64,000 nucleotides of DNA from Variovorax paradoxus (GCF_000834655.1 NZ_JXQQ01000014.1:1-64000), one strand, 5' to 3'. Shown: positions 30,102 to 41,440, counted from the first letter of the stretch. Notes: generated from the letters alone by a model not told the origin. A program made the numbers and translations.

Positions 30102-30662
30102 CTAGAAAGTCAGTTGGTAGGCAAACACCAGCAGATTGCTCAGCACGATCGCAATCACCTGCAGCACCACGATGGCGGCCAGGGGCGACAGGTCCACACC
30201 GCCGATCAGCGGAATGAAGCGGCGGAATGGCCGCACCAGCGGTTCGGCCAGGCGGGAGATGAGGTCGAGCAGCATCGGCGATGCCCCTGGCACCCACGAC
30301 AGCACGGCATAGACCACCAGCAATGCAGTCAGCCCTGAAATCGCGAGCTGCAGCAACCCCACCAGCGACACCAGCGGCAAGGTGGCGATGCGCCCCAGGT
30401 TGCCGATCAGGAGCCACAGCAGCAGGAACTTCAGCAGCACCAGCAGCCAGGCGGCGATCAGGCTCGCCAGGTCCCAGCGCTTGACCGAGGGCACGATGCG
30501 CCGCAGCGGCAGCACGATCCAGTCGGTGATCGCGAACACGAATCGCCCGAGCGGATTGCCGAACGGCACCCGGTGGTACTGCATGTAGAGGCGCAGCAGG
30601 CAGGCGCCGCCGAGCAGGCCGACGATCACGTCAAGAAGAAACGAAGGAATCTGGTAGAGCAT
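30102..30662 (-). CDS. YggT family membrane protein
   Basis: 186 aa inner-membrane protein made of two similar halves, each with a hydrophobic pair and an amphipathic stretch (LRLYMQYHRVPFGNPLGRF and AVLSWVPGASPMLLDLISRL). YggT proteins have two such YggT/CCB3 repeats; roles in osmotic tolerance and cell division have been proposed. The start MLYQIPSFLLDV at 30662 is the usual one; upstream codons are unlike the family. It is divergent from the LON-domain gene, whose start lies only 49 bases away. Confidence 0.88.
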   Translation of the reverse strand: MLYQIPSFLLDVIVGLLGGACLLRLYMQYHRVPFGNPLGRFVFAITDWIVLPLRRIVPSVKRWDLASLIAAWLLVLLKFLLLWLLIGNLGRIATLPLVSLVGLLQLAISGLTALLVVYAVLSWVPGASPMLLDLISRLAEPLVRPFRRFIPLIGGVDLSPLAAIVVLQVIAIVLSNLLVFAYQLTF

Positions 30663-30711
30663 GGGGCGCGGTCGTGAGCGGAATGCGATGATAGCCATGC
30701 AAGGTTTTTCG

Positions 30712-31377
30712 ATGACGACACAGCCCCTTCTGCATTCACTGCCATTGTTCCCGCTCGGCACGGTCCTGTTCCCGGACGGCCTGCTTCCGTTGCGTATTTT
30801 CGAAGTACGTTATCTCGACATGATCGGCAAGTGCCGCAAGGCCGATGCGCCGTTCGGCGTGGTCAGCCTCACCAGCGGCAGCGAGGTGCGCAAGGCCGGC
30901 GCCGATACGGAAAGCTTCGCCGCCATCGGCACCCTGGCTGTCATCCGCGAGTTTGAATCGCCGCAGAGCGGCCTGCTCCAGATCGAGTGCGTCGGCACGC
31001 AGCGCTTTCGCGTTCGCCACACCGAACTGCAGAAGCACGGCCTGTGGGTCGCCGAGGTGGCGGCGGTGATCGAAGACGTCGCGCTCGAAATCCCCGAGGA
31101 CCTTCAGCACACGGCCACCGCGCTGCGGCGCCTGGTCGACACGCTCGAAGAACGCCGCCGCGCGCAAAGCGCACAGGGTGGGCAAGGCGCGCAGACCGTG
31201 CGGTTGCCCATCGGAGAGCCCTACCGCTTCAACGATTGCGGCTGGGTGGCCAACCGCTGGTGCGAGCTGGTGCCGATGCAGCTCGAACTGCGGCAACGGC
31301 TGATGGAGCTCGACAGCCCGTTGATGCGGCTCGAGCTTGTGAGCGATCTGCTGGCGCGCACGGGGATTTCCGGCTGA
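30712..31377 (+). CDS. LON peptidase substrate-binding domain protein
   Basis: 221 aa. It corresponds to the N-terminal (LAN/PUA-like) domain of Lon protease standing alone: LPLFPLGTVLFPDGLLPLRIFEVRY at the start (about 9-33), FGVVSL, then IECVGTQRFRV. There is no ATPase or protease part, as in other stand-alone members; the function is not established and may be peptide or protein binding. The ATG at 30712 fits homologues; an in-frame ATG 15 bases upstream is a possible alternative. Confidence 0.9.
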   Translation: MTTQPLLHSLPLFPLGTVLFPDGLLPLRIFEVRYLDMIGKCRKADAPFGVVSLTSGSEVRKAGADTESFAAIGTLAVIREFESPQSGLLQIECVGTQRFRVRHTELQKHGLWVAEVAAVIEDVALEIPEDLQHTATALRRLVDTLEERRRAQSAQGGQGAQTVRLPIGEPYRFNDCGWVANRWCELVPMQLELRQRLMELDSPLMRLELVSDLLARTGISG

Positions 31378-31469
31378 CCTGCGGAGCCGGCAGTGCGCAG
31401 CGCCAAGTTAAGCTCAAGATTCCGGCGCCTCATGCGCCGCCCTACGAATCGTGATCACGAACATCCGCC

Positions 31470-32327
31470 ATGCCAGGGCCCGACTATTTCTTTTGCATCG
31501 CACACGAACCACCTTGGTTCGAACTGCCGGACCACGTTGAAGTCGTTGCCACGGGCAAATACCAGGCCGATGGCCGCTTGAACATCCGCGACTCGCAACG
31601 CACCATCGGTGCGGGCAGCCTGAACGGCGACAACTTCTATCCCTATCTCACCGGAACTGCAGGTTCGCTCTATATCAGCGAATTGCTCCAGGGTCGCCCG
31701 ACGGAAGGGCGCTCGGTCTGCGTTTTCCAGTACCGCAAGCTCATTTCCTCGACCGCCATCGGCACGCCCGCGACCAACTACCCGTTCATGCGCATGCTGG
31801 GCATGCCCTTCGGCAAGGAGCAGGTGGCTGAAGTTCTCGCAGGCTACGCGACGGACCTGTTGCTGCCCCACCCCTTCATCATGGGCGAAGGGATGCTCGC
31901 CCAGTACGCTGCCCACCACCACATCGCGGACTTTCTCCTGCTGACACGCATCGCCATCGACAGGCAGGTGTTGCACGCGTCCGAAATCACGACCTTCTTC
32001 GGCACGCGGCTCTTCGTTCCAGGCGGGATCGAGTTCGGCGTCTTTCCTTGCATCCTCTACATCGGCATCCTGGAGCGGCTGCGTCCGATCCTGGACGAAT
32101 TCCTGGCCCGGCACCTCCCGGTCGAACCGCACCATGGGTACCAGCGGCGTGCGCTTTCGTTCTTTGCGGAGCGCCTCACCAGCTACCTGCTGCTCAAGGA
32201 ACTGGGTTGGCCCGTTTCGGGGGCCAACGCGGACGGCAGCGACTGGGAGTTGCCGCCGCAGAACATCGGCTACATGTGCACGTTGAGCGAAAACGGCGAG
32301 TACCGCACGTTCGGCCATCCCGGATAA
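31470..32327 (+). CDS. DUF4422-like probable glycosyltransferase
   Basis: 285 aa, no signal peptide or membrane helix. The C-terminal half shows the layout of DUF4422 sugar transferases: LLLPHPFIMGEGML, then a helix with YAAHHHIADFLLLTR, a middle strand with FFGTRLFVPGGIEF, and QRRALSFFAERLTSYLL, which matches the R-x-x-x-F-x-x-E-R-L motif. The N-terminal part is less typical. This is pattern recognition, not a search result; an unknown family is the alternative. The gene lies alone between the LON gene and lysS, with no clear ribosome site and no clear terminator after it. A surface-glycan or protein-glycosylation role is inferred. Confidence 0.55.
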   Translation: MPGPDYFFCIAHEPPWFELPDHVEVVATGKYQADGRLNIRDSQRTIGAGSLNGDNFYPYLTGTAGSLYISELLQGRPTEGRSVCVFQYRKLISSTAIGTPATNYPFMRMLGMPFGKEQVAEVLAGYATDLLLPHPFIMGEGMLAQYAAHHHIADFLLLTRIAIDRQVLHASEITTFFGTRLFVPGGIEFGVFPCILYIGILERLRPILDEFLARHLPVEPHHGYQRRALSFFAERLTSYLLLKELGWPVSGANADGSDWELPPQNIGYMCTLSENGEYRTFGHPG

Positions 32328-32457
32328 GGCGCGCCAGGCCAAAGCTGCAGATGCCCCGGGCGACGCGACCGGCAAACGAACTGTTGCTCTTTTTTTCATA
32401 GCGCATCGCGCAGAATCGACGGGCAGTGGGGCTCGGTTTCACTCGCACTCGATGGTC

Positions 32458-32463
32458 TAAAAT
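32458..32463 (+). promoter_or_regulatory. Candidate -10 element upstream of lysS
   Basis: TAAAAT lies 53 bases before the lysS start in a gap of 188 bases. No good -35 is found at standard spacing (TTTCAC would leave 15 bases). Weak support only. Confidence 0.3.
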
Positions 32464-32515
32464 GCCCGGTTGCGCACGCTTTCCTTCTCTATCCTGCGCG
32501 TCCCCACCCGCTCCC

Positions 32516-34078
<1,563 letters not shown>

Positions 34079-34080
34079 GC

Positions 34081-35352
34081 GTGCCCTCCCCGTCGTCGCT
34101 GCCGACGATCGGCATCGACTTCGGCACCTCCAATTCCGCAGTGGCCTGCCGTGTCGACGGCGTCGCCCGCCTGTTGCCCATCGAGGGCACGGCCACCACG
34201 CTGCCGACCGCGATCTTCTTCAACGCCGAAGACCGCACCACGCACTTCGGTCGCGAGGCCGTGGCCCTGTACCTCTCGGGCGTCGAGGGGCGCCTGATGC
34301 GATCGCTCAAGAGCCTGCTCGGCAGTGCGTTGATGCAGGAGAAGACGGCCGTCTACGACGGGCTCGTGAGCTTCGAGGACATCATCGCGCGCTTCCTGCG
34401 CGAGCTGGCGGTGCGCGCCGGGCGCGAGCTCGGCCGGATCCCCGAGCAGGTCGTGATCGGGCGGCCCGTTCATTTCGTGGACGACGATTCCAAGCGCGAC
34501 GAACGCGCCGAAGAAAGCCTGCGCCATGCGGCCCGCGCCGCGGGTTTCCGCGACGTGGCCTTCCAGCTCGAGCCGATCGCGGCCGCCTTCGACTACGAGC
34601 AGCGCATCACCAAGGAGTCGGTGGTGCTGATCGTCGACATCGGCGGCGGCACCTCGGACTTCACCGTCGTGCGCGTGGGCCCCGACCGGGCCACGCGCAC
34701 CGACCGCAGCGACGACGTGCTGGCCACCAGCGGCGTGCACATCGGCGGCACCGATTTCGACCAGCGCCTGAACCTGGACCGCGTGATGCCGCAGTTCGGC
34801 TTTCGCCACCACGGGCCGCAGGGCCGCGAAGTGCCGAGCAAGGTGTTCTTCGAGCTGTCGTCGTGGCACTTGATCAACTGGCTTTATGCCGCCAAGGCGG
34901 TTCGCCAGGCGAAGGAACTGCGCACGAGCTACGCCGACACGCAGCTGCACGACCGGTTGATGACGGTGCTGGAAGAGCGCCACGGCCACCGGATCGCCGC
35001 CGCCGTCGAGCAGGCAAAGATCGATGCCTCGGTGACCGATGCGCTCACCTCGATCGATCTGTCGTGCGCCGAGCCGGGGCTCATGGCCACGCTCTCGCCC
35101 GCCGACATGGCGCAACAGCTCTCGGGCCAGCTGGAGAACGTGATCGCGAGCGCGCATGCCTGCGTCAAGCGCGCGGGCCTGCGCAGCAGCAACCTCGATG
35201 CGATCTACCTCACCGGCGGCTCGTCGGCCCTGCGTCCGTTCCAGCACGCATTGCGGAAGAGCTTCGCGGGCGTGAACCTCGTCGAGGGCGACCTGTTCGG
35301 CGGCGTGGCAGCCGGGCTGGCCTGTGCAACGCCGCAACGGCGCCGGCCATGA
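34081..35352 (+). CDS. Hsp70 family protein, YegD-like
   Basis: 423 aa. The actin-like ATPase fold is clear: phosphate 1 motif GIDFGTSNSAVA near the N-terminus, phosphate 2 LIVDIGGGTSDF, and the adenosine motif YLTGGSSALRPF. It lacks the DnaK C-terminal substrate-binding domain, like E. coli YegD (450 aa), whose clients are unknown. The start is taken as GTG 34081, eight bases after AGGGAG and two after the lysS stop; a TTG at 34075 is too close to that site. Its stop overlaps the next start (ATGA). Confidence 0.9.
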   Translation: MPSPSSLPTIGIDFGTSNSAVACRVDGVARLLPIEGTATTLPTAIFFNAEDRTTHFGREAVALYLSGVEGRLMRSLKSLLGSALMQEKTAVYDGLVSFEDIIARFLRELAVRAGRELGRIPEQVVIGRPVHFVDDDSKRDERAEESLRHAARAAGFRDVAFQLEPIAAAFDYEQRITKESVVLIVDIGGGTSDFTVVRVGPDRATRTDRSDDVLATSGVHIGGTDFDQRLNLDRVMPQFGFRHHGPQGREVPSKVFFELSSWHLINWLYAAKAVRQAKELRTSYADTQLHDRLMTVLEERHGHRIAAAVEQAKIDASVTDALTSIDLSCAEPGLMATLSPADMAQQLSGQLENVIASAHACVKRAGLRSSNLDAIYLTGGSSALRPFQHALRKSFAGVNLVEGDLFGGVAAGLACATPQRRRP

Positions 35353-35876
35353 AATACCTTGCGGGCTATCCGGCGGGCCTGCAGGAACAGGTCAGCCAGT
35401 TGATCGCGCAAGACAAGCTCGCGGCACTGCTCAACCAGCGCTACCCCAGCGGAACGCACGACATCCAGTCCGACCGGGCGCTCTACGACTACGTGAGCGG
35501 ACTGAAGAACGACTTCATGCGCAAGGCCGAGCCGCTGGCCAAGGTGATGTTCGACAACAAGCTGCACGTGATCCGCAATGCGCTGGGGACGCACACGACG
35601 GTCTCGCGCGTGCAGGGTGGCAAGTTGAAGGCCAAGCGGGAGATACGTGTGGCCAGCCTGTTTAAGGAAGTGCCTCTAGACTTGCTGCGCATGATCGTCG
35701 TGCACGAGTTGGCGCACATGAAGGAAAAGGCGCATGACAAGGCCTTCTACGCGCTATGCACGTACATGGAGCCGGACTATCATCGATTCGAGTTCGATCT
35801 TCGGCTGTACCTGACGCATCTGGACCTGGGCGGCAAGCGCCTCTGGTCGCACGAGGCCTCCCTCACACCCCCATGA
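35349..35876 (+). CDS. YgjP-like M48 family metallopeptidase (DUF45)
   Basis: 175 aa. The zinc site is VVHELAHMKEKAHDKAFYALC, which has HExxH with a third His (H-D-K-A-F) a short distance on, the arrangement of the YgjP/SprT-like group. PLDLLRMI before it is also typical. Cytosolic, no signal. Substrates are unknown. It overlaps the Hsp70-like gene upstream and the glycosyltransferase gene downstream by four bases each, so all three are translationally coupled. Confidence 0.85.
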   Translation: MKYLAGYPAGLQEQVSQLIAQDKLAALLNQRYPSGTHDIQSDRALYDYVSGLKNDFMRKAEPLAKVMFDNKLHVIRNALGTHTTVSRVQGGKLKAKREIRVASLFKEVPLDLLRMIVVHELAHMKEKAHDKAFYALCTYMEPDYHRFEFDLRLYLTHLDLGGKRLWSHEASLTPP

Positions 35877-37771
35877 CCCGGCCCAGACTTCACCTCACCT
35901 CGCTGTCGCAGGAAGAAGTTTGTGGCGACATCGTCGAAACCTTCAGGTTGGCGATCGAGAGGCTCGGCTATCCGACCACCTACACCCACTGCCACATCGA
36001 ACCGGGTGTCATCAACATCCTGTTCTTTTTCTGGGATATGCCGTGGAGCGAAATCCAGCCATACCACCCGGATTGCATCATCGTCAACTTCGAGCCGATG
36101 GTGCCCGGAACGCACGCGTGGTCCGAGAAATACCTCGAAGTCCTGAAACGCAGCTACGTCTGGGAATACAGCAAGTCGAACTTCCAGCGGAATCTCGAAC
36201 TGGGCTACAGCAACGCAGACTATGTCGCCCTTGGCTGGGAGCCCGCAGCTGCAGAGGTCGTGCCGCTCGCGGACATCCTGCCGGACGCACGGCAGGACAT
36301 CGACGTCGTGTTCTTCGGCTCGCTCACGCAGCGCAGGATCGTCCTTCTAGAAAAGCTGATTGCGCGCGGCCTGCGCGTCGAGCTCAACCGCGGCCGCCAT
36401 TGGACGCTGGAAGAACGCAACGACTACGTGCGCCGCGCCAAGGTCGTCCTCAATTTTCATAACTGGGAAGACTCGCGCATCGTCGAAGTCCCGCGGCTCT
36501 CCATCCTGATGCGGCACCGCAAGGCGGTGGTCTGCGAGCTCTACCCCGACAGCGAAATCGAGCCATGGATGCGCGATGCCGTCGTCGGCGCGCCCTACGA
36601 GCGGCTGGTCGAAGCCGTGGAAGAGCTGCTCGCGGACGCCCCGCGTCGCGCCGTGCTGGAGCGGGAGGGACTCGAGAGATTCACCCGCCCATGGACACCG
36701 CCGCTCGTCGGGCCCGCGATCGAGCGATTTCTCGACTGGCGCGCCCAGCAAGCCGACCGGTTCGTGGCCACCGCGTTGCCGCGCGTGAGCGTCTGCCTTG
36801 CCCTCGGCGCATCGCCGGAGGCCATCTCGCGCAGCCTGCAGAGCCTGGCATCGCAGCGCGACATCCAGCTCGAAGTGGTGCTGGTCGCAGTTGCCGACTC
36901 GAAGGAACTCGAAGCCGTCCTTGAAAAAGCCGCTCTTCCCGATCTTCGCCTGATCCAGCTGCCCTTGGCACTCGACCGGGCCACCGCCCGCAACATGGCG
37001 CTGGCGCAATCCACGGGCGACTACGTCGTGTTCCTGGATGCCGGGGATGTTGCGGTCCCCGAACGCCTGCAGCGCCAAGCGGCGCTGCTGGAAACTTGTC
37101 CCGAGATCGAAATCGCGGGATGCTGGTGCGAGACGGACGAGGGGCCCCTGCATTTTGCGGAGAGGCACCAGGACATCGTCGCTGAATTCCTGGGACCTCG
37201 CCCCCTGCTGCTGTCGGCATGCATGGTGCGGCGAAGCTTCCTCGAGCGCAGCGGCGTGCGGCACGACCCGGAGTTCACCGTCCACGACGACTTGCACATG
37301 CTTTGCAAGAGCACCGCGGCCGGTGGGCGCTTCGCGGTCGTCCCAGAGGTGCTTCACACCCCCGGAGCGTCGCCTGCAGCTTCCGACCCCGTTCGGGCGG
37401 CAACGCTTGCCATGCGCGCCCGCGCCTTGGTGTTGGCACACCTGTTGCCCAAAAGCAGCGGCGAGGACGTGACCGAGATCGCCAGGCTCTACGCGCACCT
37501 GTGGCCGCCTACGCTCGCGTTCGCCGAGCACTTGCTCGGCACGTTGGCGAACGCCTGCATCAGGCCCTCCAGCGCGCCGGAGCAGCAACAGGTGGCGCAC
37601 GAGACGCTGACGCGCGCGTTGCGGCACGAGGCGTTGCGGCTGCTTCGCGTGTTCTTCAATGCGGGCCTGGCGGACAAGGCCTGGCTGGAACGCCAGTTCG
37701 CGCGCGACGAGGTCGCAGCCTTCCTGGCACCTGCGGCGAATCAGTTGCCCGCCAGGGTCTTCAGGCCCTGA
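35873..37771 (+). CDS. Two-domain glycosyltransferase (GT-B-like plus GT2-like)
   Basis: 632 aa, soluble. Residues about 1-290 look like a CgeB-type GT-B domain: DIDVVFFGSLTQRR (143-156), then VVLNFHNWEDSRIVEVPRLS (191-210), a donor-site pattern. Residues about 303-510 form a GT-A, family 2-like domain (RVSVCLALGASPEAISRSLQ, DRATARNMALAQSTGDYVVFLDAGD); the expected D-x-D is D389-A-G-D392, with Gly at the third position. The remaining about 120 residues are helical and unassigned. The two domains may build a disaccharide on one acceptor. It shares four bases with the protease gene upstream and ends 18 bases before a convergent transferase gene. Confidence 0.75.
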   Translation: MTRPRLHLTSLSQEEVCGDIVETFRLAIERLGYPTTYTHCHIEPGVINILFFFWDMPWSEIQPYHPDCIIVNFEPMVPGTHAWSEKYLEVLKRSYVWEYSKSNFQRNLELGYSNADYVALGWEPAAAEVVPLADILPDARQDIDVVFFGSLTQRRIVLLEKLIARGLRVELNRGRHWTLEERNDYVRRAKVVLNFHNWEDSRIVEVPRLSILMRHRKAVVCELYPDSEIEPWMRDAVVGAPYERLVEAVEELLADAPRRAVLEREGLERFTRPWTPPLVGPAIERFLDWRAQQADRFVATALPRVSVCLALGASPEAISRSLQSLASQRDIQLEVVLVAVADSKELEAVLEKAALPDLRLIQLPLALDRATARNMALAQSTGDYVVFLDAGDVAVPERLQRQAALLETCPEIEIAGCWCETDEGPLHFAERHQDIVAEFLGPRPLLLSACMVRRSFLERSGVRHDPEFTVHDDLHMLCKSTAAGGRFAVVPEVLHTPGASPAASDPVRAATLAMRARALVLAHLLPKSSGEDVTEIARLYAHLWPPTLAFAEHLLGTLANACIRPSSAPEQQQVAHETLTRALRHEALRLLRVFFNAGLADKAWLERQFARDEVAAFLAPAANQLPARVFRP

Positions 37772-37789
37772 CCCCGGCAAGGGCTACCG

Positions 37790-39136
37790 TCAGCGGATGC
37801 GCTGGGAGGCCGCGTCACGCGCGGCCATGTACGCGGAGCGATAGGGCTCGCCGAGATTGATGAAATGCACGAGCAGCGTTTCGTCCGTCGCCAGGTGCGG
37901 CGGGGTGTTGATGCTCAGGTTGTCGAGCACGCTCTCCACGCCGACCAGCCCCTCGGCGAACAACACCTCGTTCGTGTAGTACTGGTCGCCTTGGCTCGCG
38001 TATACGGTCGACTTGTCGTCGACGCTGCCGATCCGCGCCCAGATGCGCGCCAGCAGTTCAGCGTTGCGGGCGGTATTCCGGAACCCCATCACACCCGAGT
38101 TGAACGACCAGGCCCCGACGTCCTTGCCCAGCAGGAGATCGCGGCCCTGCAGCAACTCATCGATGCGCCGGGTCTGGTTGAAGAACAGGGTGTCCGCATC
38201 GATCCAGATGATCCATTCGTGCTGCGCGAGGTGCTTTTGCAGCAACCATGTCCGCACCCACGAGCCGTTGATGCCCGGCCCGATCTCTTCTGGAACGGAC
38301 CGGTACACGTGATAGGTGTATCCGTGCCGATCGCAATAGCGCTTCGCGTTGTGCTCGGAGACGCGTGCGTAGCTGTTGATGTGGTGGGTGTACAGGGTAA
38401 GGAACGCGATGCGCCCGCCTGGGTTGTAGGTGGTGAGCGGCTCGCAGGAAAGCTCCGGATAGGCGGCAGGCTGCAGCACGGGACGCCCGTGCATCAGTGC
38501 GTCATTGACCTGGTCTACCAGCAGTCGCTGCAGGTTGAGATCGTGCAGCATGTCTTCGCGCAATCCGCCCGGCGACGCGATGGGCAACGGTCCCAGGTTC
38601 ACCACGAAGATGCGGGCATGGAACCACTGGCTGATGCGCCAGGAAACATTCACATAGATGTCTCCGATCGTGGCGTTGCACGCCAACATGCCAGCCGGCC
38701 GCAGCCGGGCCGCCTCGTCGACCCGATCGGCTACCAGCGCGATCACCCTGCTGCAATCCTCGATCAGCTGATGCAGCATGGCCCGGTTGGCCGGCGTGTT
38801 GCGCAGCACCATCATGTTGACCATCGCCAGGCCCGAATGGTCTCCCACGGCCGGGCTCTCCAGCACCAGAAGATCGCGGCCCTCCATCAGGGTCTCGATG
38901 GCAACGGGGTGAAAAACCACCGAATCGCCGTCGAGAAACAGCAGCCAGTCGCCCTCGGCCAGTGCACGCAGGCGCCGAAGGATCTCGCTGTATTTGGCTC
39001 CGGCGCGCAATGCAGGGTGGAGGATGTGATCGGTGTCGGTCCACTGATGGTCATACCCGAACGAGCGGCAGTAGTGCGCATGGTTGCGCAGCACTGCATC
39101 GTCCTTGCGCTGGAAGAAGCTGAGGCACAAGGGCAT
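37790..39136 (-). CDS. Tandem-domain GT34-like glycosyltransferase
   Basis: 448 aa with two similar halves. The second (about 242-448) has the galactosyl/mannosyltransferase GT34 layout: IAFLTLYTHHINSYARVSEHNAKRYCDRHGYTYHVY, then WIIWIDADTLFF with D313-A-D315. The first half repeats the scheme in degenerate form: LSFFQRKDDAVLRNHAHYCRSFGYDHQWTD and WLLFLDGDSVVF with D69-G-D71. Internal duplication is therefore likely. GGAG precedes the ATG. It follows nagZ by 26 bases on the same strand and may be its last operon member. Acceptor unknown. Confidence 0.7.
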   Translation of the reverse strand: MPLCLSFFQRKDDAVLRNHAHYCRSFGYDHQWTDTDHILHPALRAGAKYSEILRRLRALAEGDWLLFLDGDSVVFHPVAIETLMEGRDLLVLESPAVGDHSGLAMVNMMVLRNTPANRAMLHQLIEDCSRVIALVADRVDEAARLRPAGMLACNATIGDIYVNVSWRISQWFHARIFVVNLGPLPIASPGGLREDMLHDLNLQRLLVDQVNDALMHGRPVLQPAAYPELSCEPLTTYNPGGRIAFLTLYTHHINSYARVSEHNAKRYCDRHGYTYHVYRSVPEEIGPGINGSWVRTWLLQKHLAQHEWIIWIDADTLFFNQTRRIDELLQGRDLLLGKDVGAWSFNSGVMGFRNTARNAELLARIWARIGSVDDKSTVYASQGDQYYTNEVLFAEGLVGVESVLDNLSINTPPHLATDETLLVHFINLGEPYRSAYMAARDAASQRIR

Positions 39137-39162
39137 GGTCTATCTCCTCGCGACAGCGCGCT

Positions 39163-40254
39163 TTACTGGGAGTCGGAGGAAGGGATCAGACGCCTGGCGC
39201 CGCAGTATGCCGCCGAGGTCGTCAGCGCGGCCCAATTCAAGGCGGGCGCCTGGGGCAACAGCGACTCGCGGCGCACCTCGCTGGCCGGCCGGCCTTGCCA
39301 CCGCCCTGCATTCGCAGCGGCGCCGAAACTGTCGAGCAACTCGTCCAGCAGCACGCCGTCGCCCACGCTCTGGTTGCAGACCATCGCCAGGTCGCATCCT
39401 GCCTCCAGCGCCGCCAAGGCCGCATCGGCAAAGCTCAGCAGCTCACCATCGATGTACCGCCCCGCTTCCATGCTCAGGTCGTCGCTGAAGATCGCGCCAT
39501 CGAATGCGAGCTGCGTCCGCAAAACGTCCTGCAGCCACGTTGGCGAAAAGCCTGCGGGCCGCGCATCGACCTTGGGATAGATGACGTGCGCGGGCATCAC
39601 GGCGGCCAGCGTGCCGGCGAGCCAGTCGTAAGGCTTGGCATCGTCGGCCAGGATCACCTTCAGGCCGCGCTTGTCGACCGGGATCTCGACATGCGAATCC
39701 GCCTTCACGAAACCATGCCCCGGAAAATGCTTCCCGCAGTTGCGCATCCCCATCTGCAGCATGCCGTGCATCACGCTCTTGGCCAGCAGCGCCACCACGC
39801 GCGGGTCGCGATGAAAGCTCCGATCGCCGATCACGCTGCTGCCGCCGTAGTCCAGGTCGAGCACGGGCGCAAAGCTGAAATCGAGACCGCAGGCGCGCAA
39901 CTCACCGGCGAGCACCTGCCCCGCGGCCGTCGCGACCTGCGTGGCGCGCATGGCGTCCCGCATCCACAACTCGCCCAGCGAACGCATCGACGGCAGCCGC
40001 GTGAATCCATCCGTGCGAAAGCGCTGCACGCGCCCGCCTTCATGGTCGATGCAGATCAGCAGGTCCGGGCGGATCGCCTTGATCTCGGCATTGAGCGCGG
40101 TCATCTGCGCGCGGTTTTGCCAGTTGCGGGTGAAATGGATCACGCCGCCCACCAGGGGGTTGGCCAGGCGCCGGCGGTCGGCGTCGTTGAGTTCGGTGCC
40201 CGCCACATCGATGATGAGCGGTGCGTGGATGGGGCTGCCTGTCGTCGCGGTCAT
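39163..40254 (-). CDS. nagZ: Beta-N-acetylhexosaminidase
   Basis: 363 aa GH3 enzyme, cytosolic. It removes GlcNAc from anhydro-muropeptides in peptidoglycan recycling. Family marks are [29 protein letters not shown] (with the catalytic His/Asp dyad) and FSDDLSMEA with the nucleophile Asp. The ATG overlaps the acpS stop by four bases; the longer open frame is a shadow of acpS. Confidence 0.96.
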   Translation of the reverse strand: MTATTGSPIHAPLIIDVAGTELNDADRRRLANPLVGGVIHFTRNWQNRAQMTALNAEIKAIRPDLLICIDHEGGRVQRFRTDGFTRLPSMRSLGELWMRDAMRATQVATAAGQVLAGELRACGLDFSFAPVLDLDYGGSSVIGDRSFHRDPRVVALLAKSVMHGMLQMGMRNCGKHFPGHGFVKADSHVEIPVDKRGLKVILADDAKPYDWLAGTLAAVMPAHVIYPKVDARPAGFSPTWLQDVLRTQLAFDGAIFSDDLSMEAGRYIDGELLSFADAALAALEAGCDLAMVCNQSVGDGVLLDELLDSFGAAANAGRWQGRPASEVRRESLLPQAPALNWAALTTSAAYCGARRLIPSSDSQ

Positions 40255-40661
40255 GCGTCGTTCTTGCTGTCTTTGTGTTCCACCACGACGAAGCTCGCGG
40301 CATATTCGGTTTCGTCGGTCACCGTGACGTGGGCGATGAGGCCCTTGGCCTCGAACCAGTCCTTGAGCTCGCCGTGCAGCACGATGACGGGCTTGCCGCT
40401 GCGCAGGTTGGCGATCTCGCACGAACGCCAGGTCATCGGCATCCGCATGCCCAGGCCGACGGCCTTGCTGAAGGCCTCCTTGGCGGAAAAGCGGGTGGCC
40501 AGGTAGCTCAAGCCCCGCTTGGGCCAGCGCGCGCTGCGGGCCTGCCAGACCGCGAATTCGGCATCGCTCAGCACCTTGCGCGCGAAGCGCTCGCCCTGGC
40601 GCTCGAAGGTCGCGGCGATGCGACGCAGGTCGCAGATGTCGGTGCCGATGCCGTAGATCAT
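40251..40661 (-). CDS. acpS: Holo-[acyl-carrier-protein] synthase
   Basis: 136 aa. It transfers phosphopantetheine from CoA to the Ser of AcpP, which is encoded 13 kb upstream in the same run. [15 protein letters not shown] and the helix [16 protein letters not shown] contain the metal- and CoA-binding residues. Four-base overlaps join it to pdxJ and nagZ, a standard pdxJ-acpS pairing. Confidence 0.96.
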   Translation of the reverse strand: MIYGIGTDICDLRRIAATFERQGERFARKVLSDAEFAVWQARSARWPKRGLSYLATRFSAKEAFSKAVGLGMRMPMTWRSCEIANLRSGKPVIVLHGELKDWFEAKGLIAHVTVTDETEYAASFVVVEHKDSKNDA

Positions 40662-41440
40662 GCAGGCCGGGCCTGTTGCGCCTCGGTGATGCAGCGCAGG
40701 TATTCCCGCGTCGTGGCGGTGTAGCCGAGTTCGAGCGCATCGGCCACGAAGGCGTGGCCGATCGAGACTTCGTGGACGCCGCGCACGGCGCTCAGGAACG
40801 CGGTCAGGTTGTCTCGGCTCAGGTCGTGGCCGGCGTTGACGCCGAGGCCCGCAGCCTGGGCGGCCCGTGCCGACTCGACATAGCGCTGCAGCACGGCCTT
40901 TTCGTCGGCGGTGCCGCGCGAAGCGGCATAGCCTTCGGTGTAGAGCTCGACGCGGTCCGCGCCCACCGCCTTGACCGCGTCCATCATCTCGGGGATCGGG
41001 TCCATGAACAGGCTGACGCGCACGCCCAGGGCCTTGGCTTCGGCGATCAGCGGACGCAGGCGCTCCGCGTCGTCAGGAAAGCTCCAACCGTGGTCGCTGG
41101 TCGACTGCGATTCGCTGTCGGGCACGAATGTGGCCTGGTGCGGCCGCAGCTCGCGCACGAAGTCCATCAGGTTGTGGAAGGGATTGCCCTCGATGTTGAA
41201 TTCGATGCCCGGCCAGTCCTTGGCCAGCAGTGCCGACAGGTCGCTCACATCGTGTGCACGGATGTGGCGCGCGTCGGGCCGGGGGTGGACTGTGATGCCC
41301 TGGGCGCCAGCGGCCAGGCATGCATTGGCGGCAGTCAGCACGCTCGGGATGCCTAGGTGGCGCGTGTTGCGGACCAGCGCCACCTTGTTGAGGTTGACCG
41401 ACAGGGAGGTGGAGGTGCCGGCGTTGCCTGGAGTGCTCAT
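40658..41440 (-). CDS. pdxJ: Pyridoxine 5'-phosphate synthase
   Basis: 260 aa TIM-barrel enzyme that condenses 1-deoxyxylulose 5-phosphate with aminoacetone phosphate. Family segments are [44 protein letters not shown] and [13 protein letters not shown]. The start MSTPGNAG at 41440 is the only one overlapping the recO stop (ATGA); codons upstream lack homology. Coupled to acpS by a four-base overlap. Confidence 0.96.
   Translation of the reverse strand: MSTPGNAGTSTSLSVNLNKVALVRNTRHLGIPSVLTAANACLAAGAQGITVHPRPDARHIRAHDVSDLSALLAKDWPGIEFNIEGNPFHNLMDFVRELRPHQATFVPDSESQSTSDHGWSFPDDAERLRPLIAEAKALGVRVSLFMDPIPEMMDAVKAVGADRVELYTEGYAASRGTADEKAVLQRYVESARAAQAAGLGVNAGHDLSRDNLTAFLSAVRGVHEVSIGHAFVADALELGYTATTREYLRCITEAQQARPA

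Noticed and set aside
32328-32402. T-run at about 32390 as terminator of the DUF4422-like gene
   Set aside because: No stable stem directly precedes the run.
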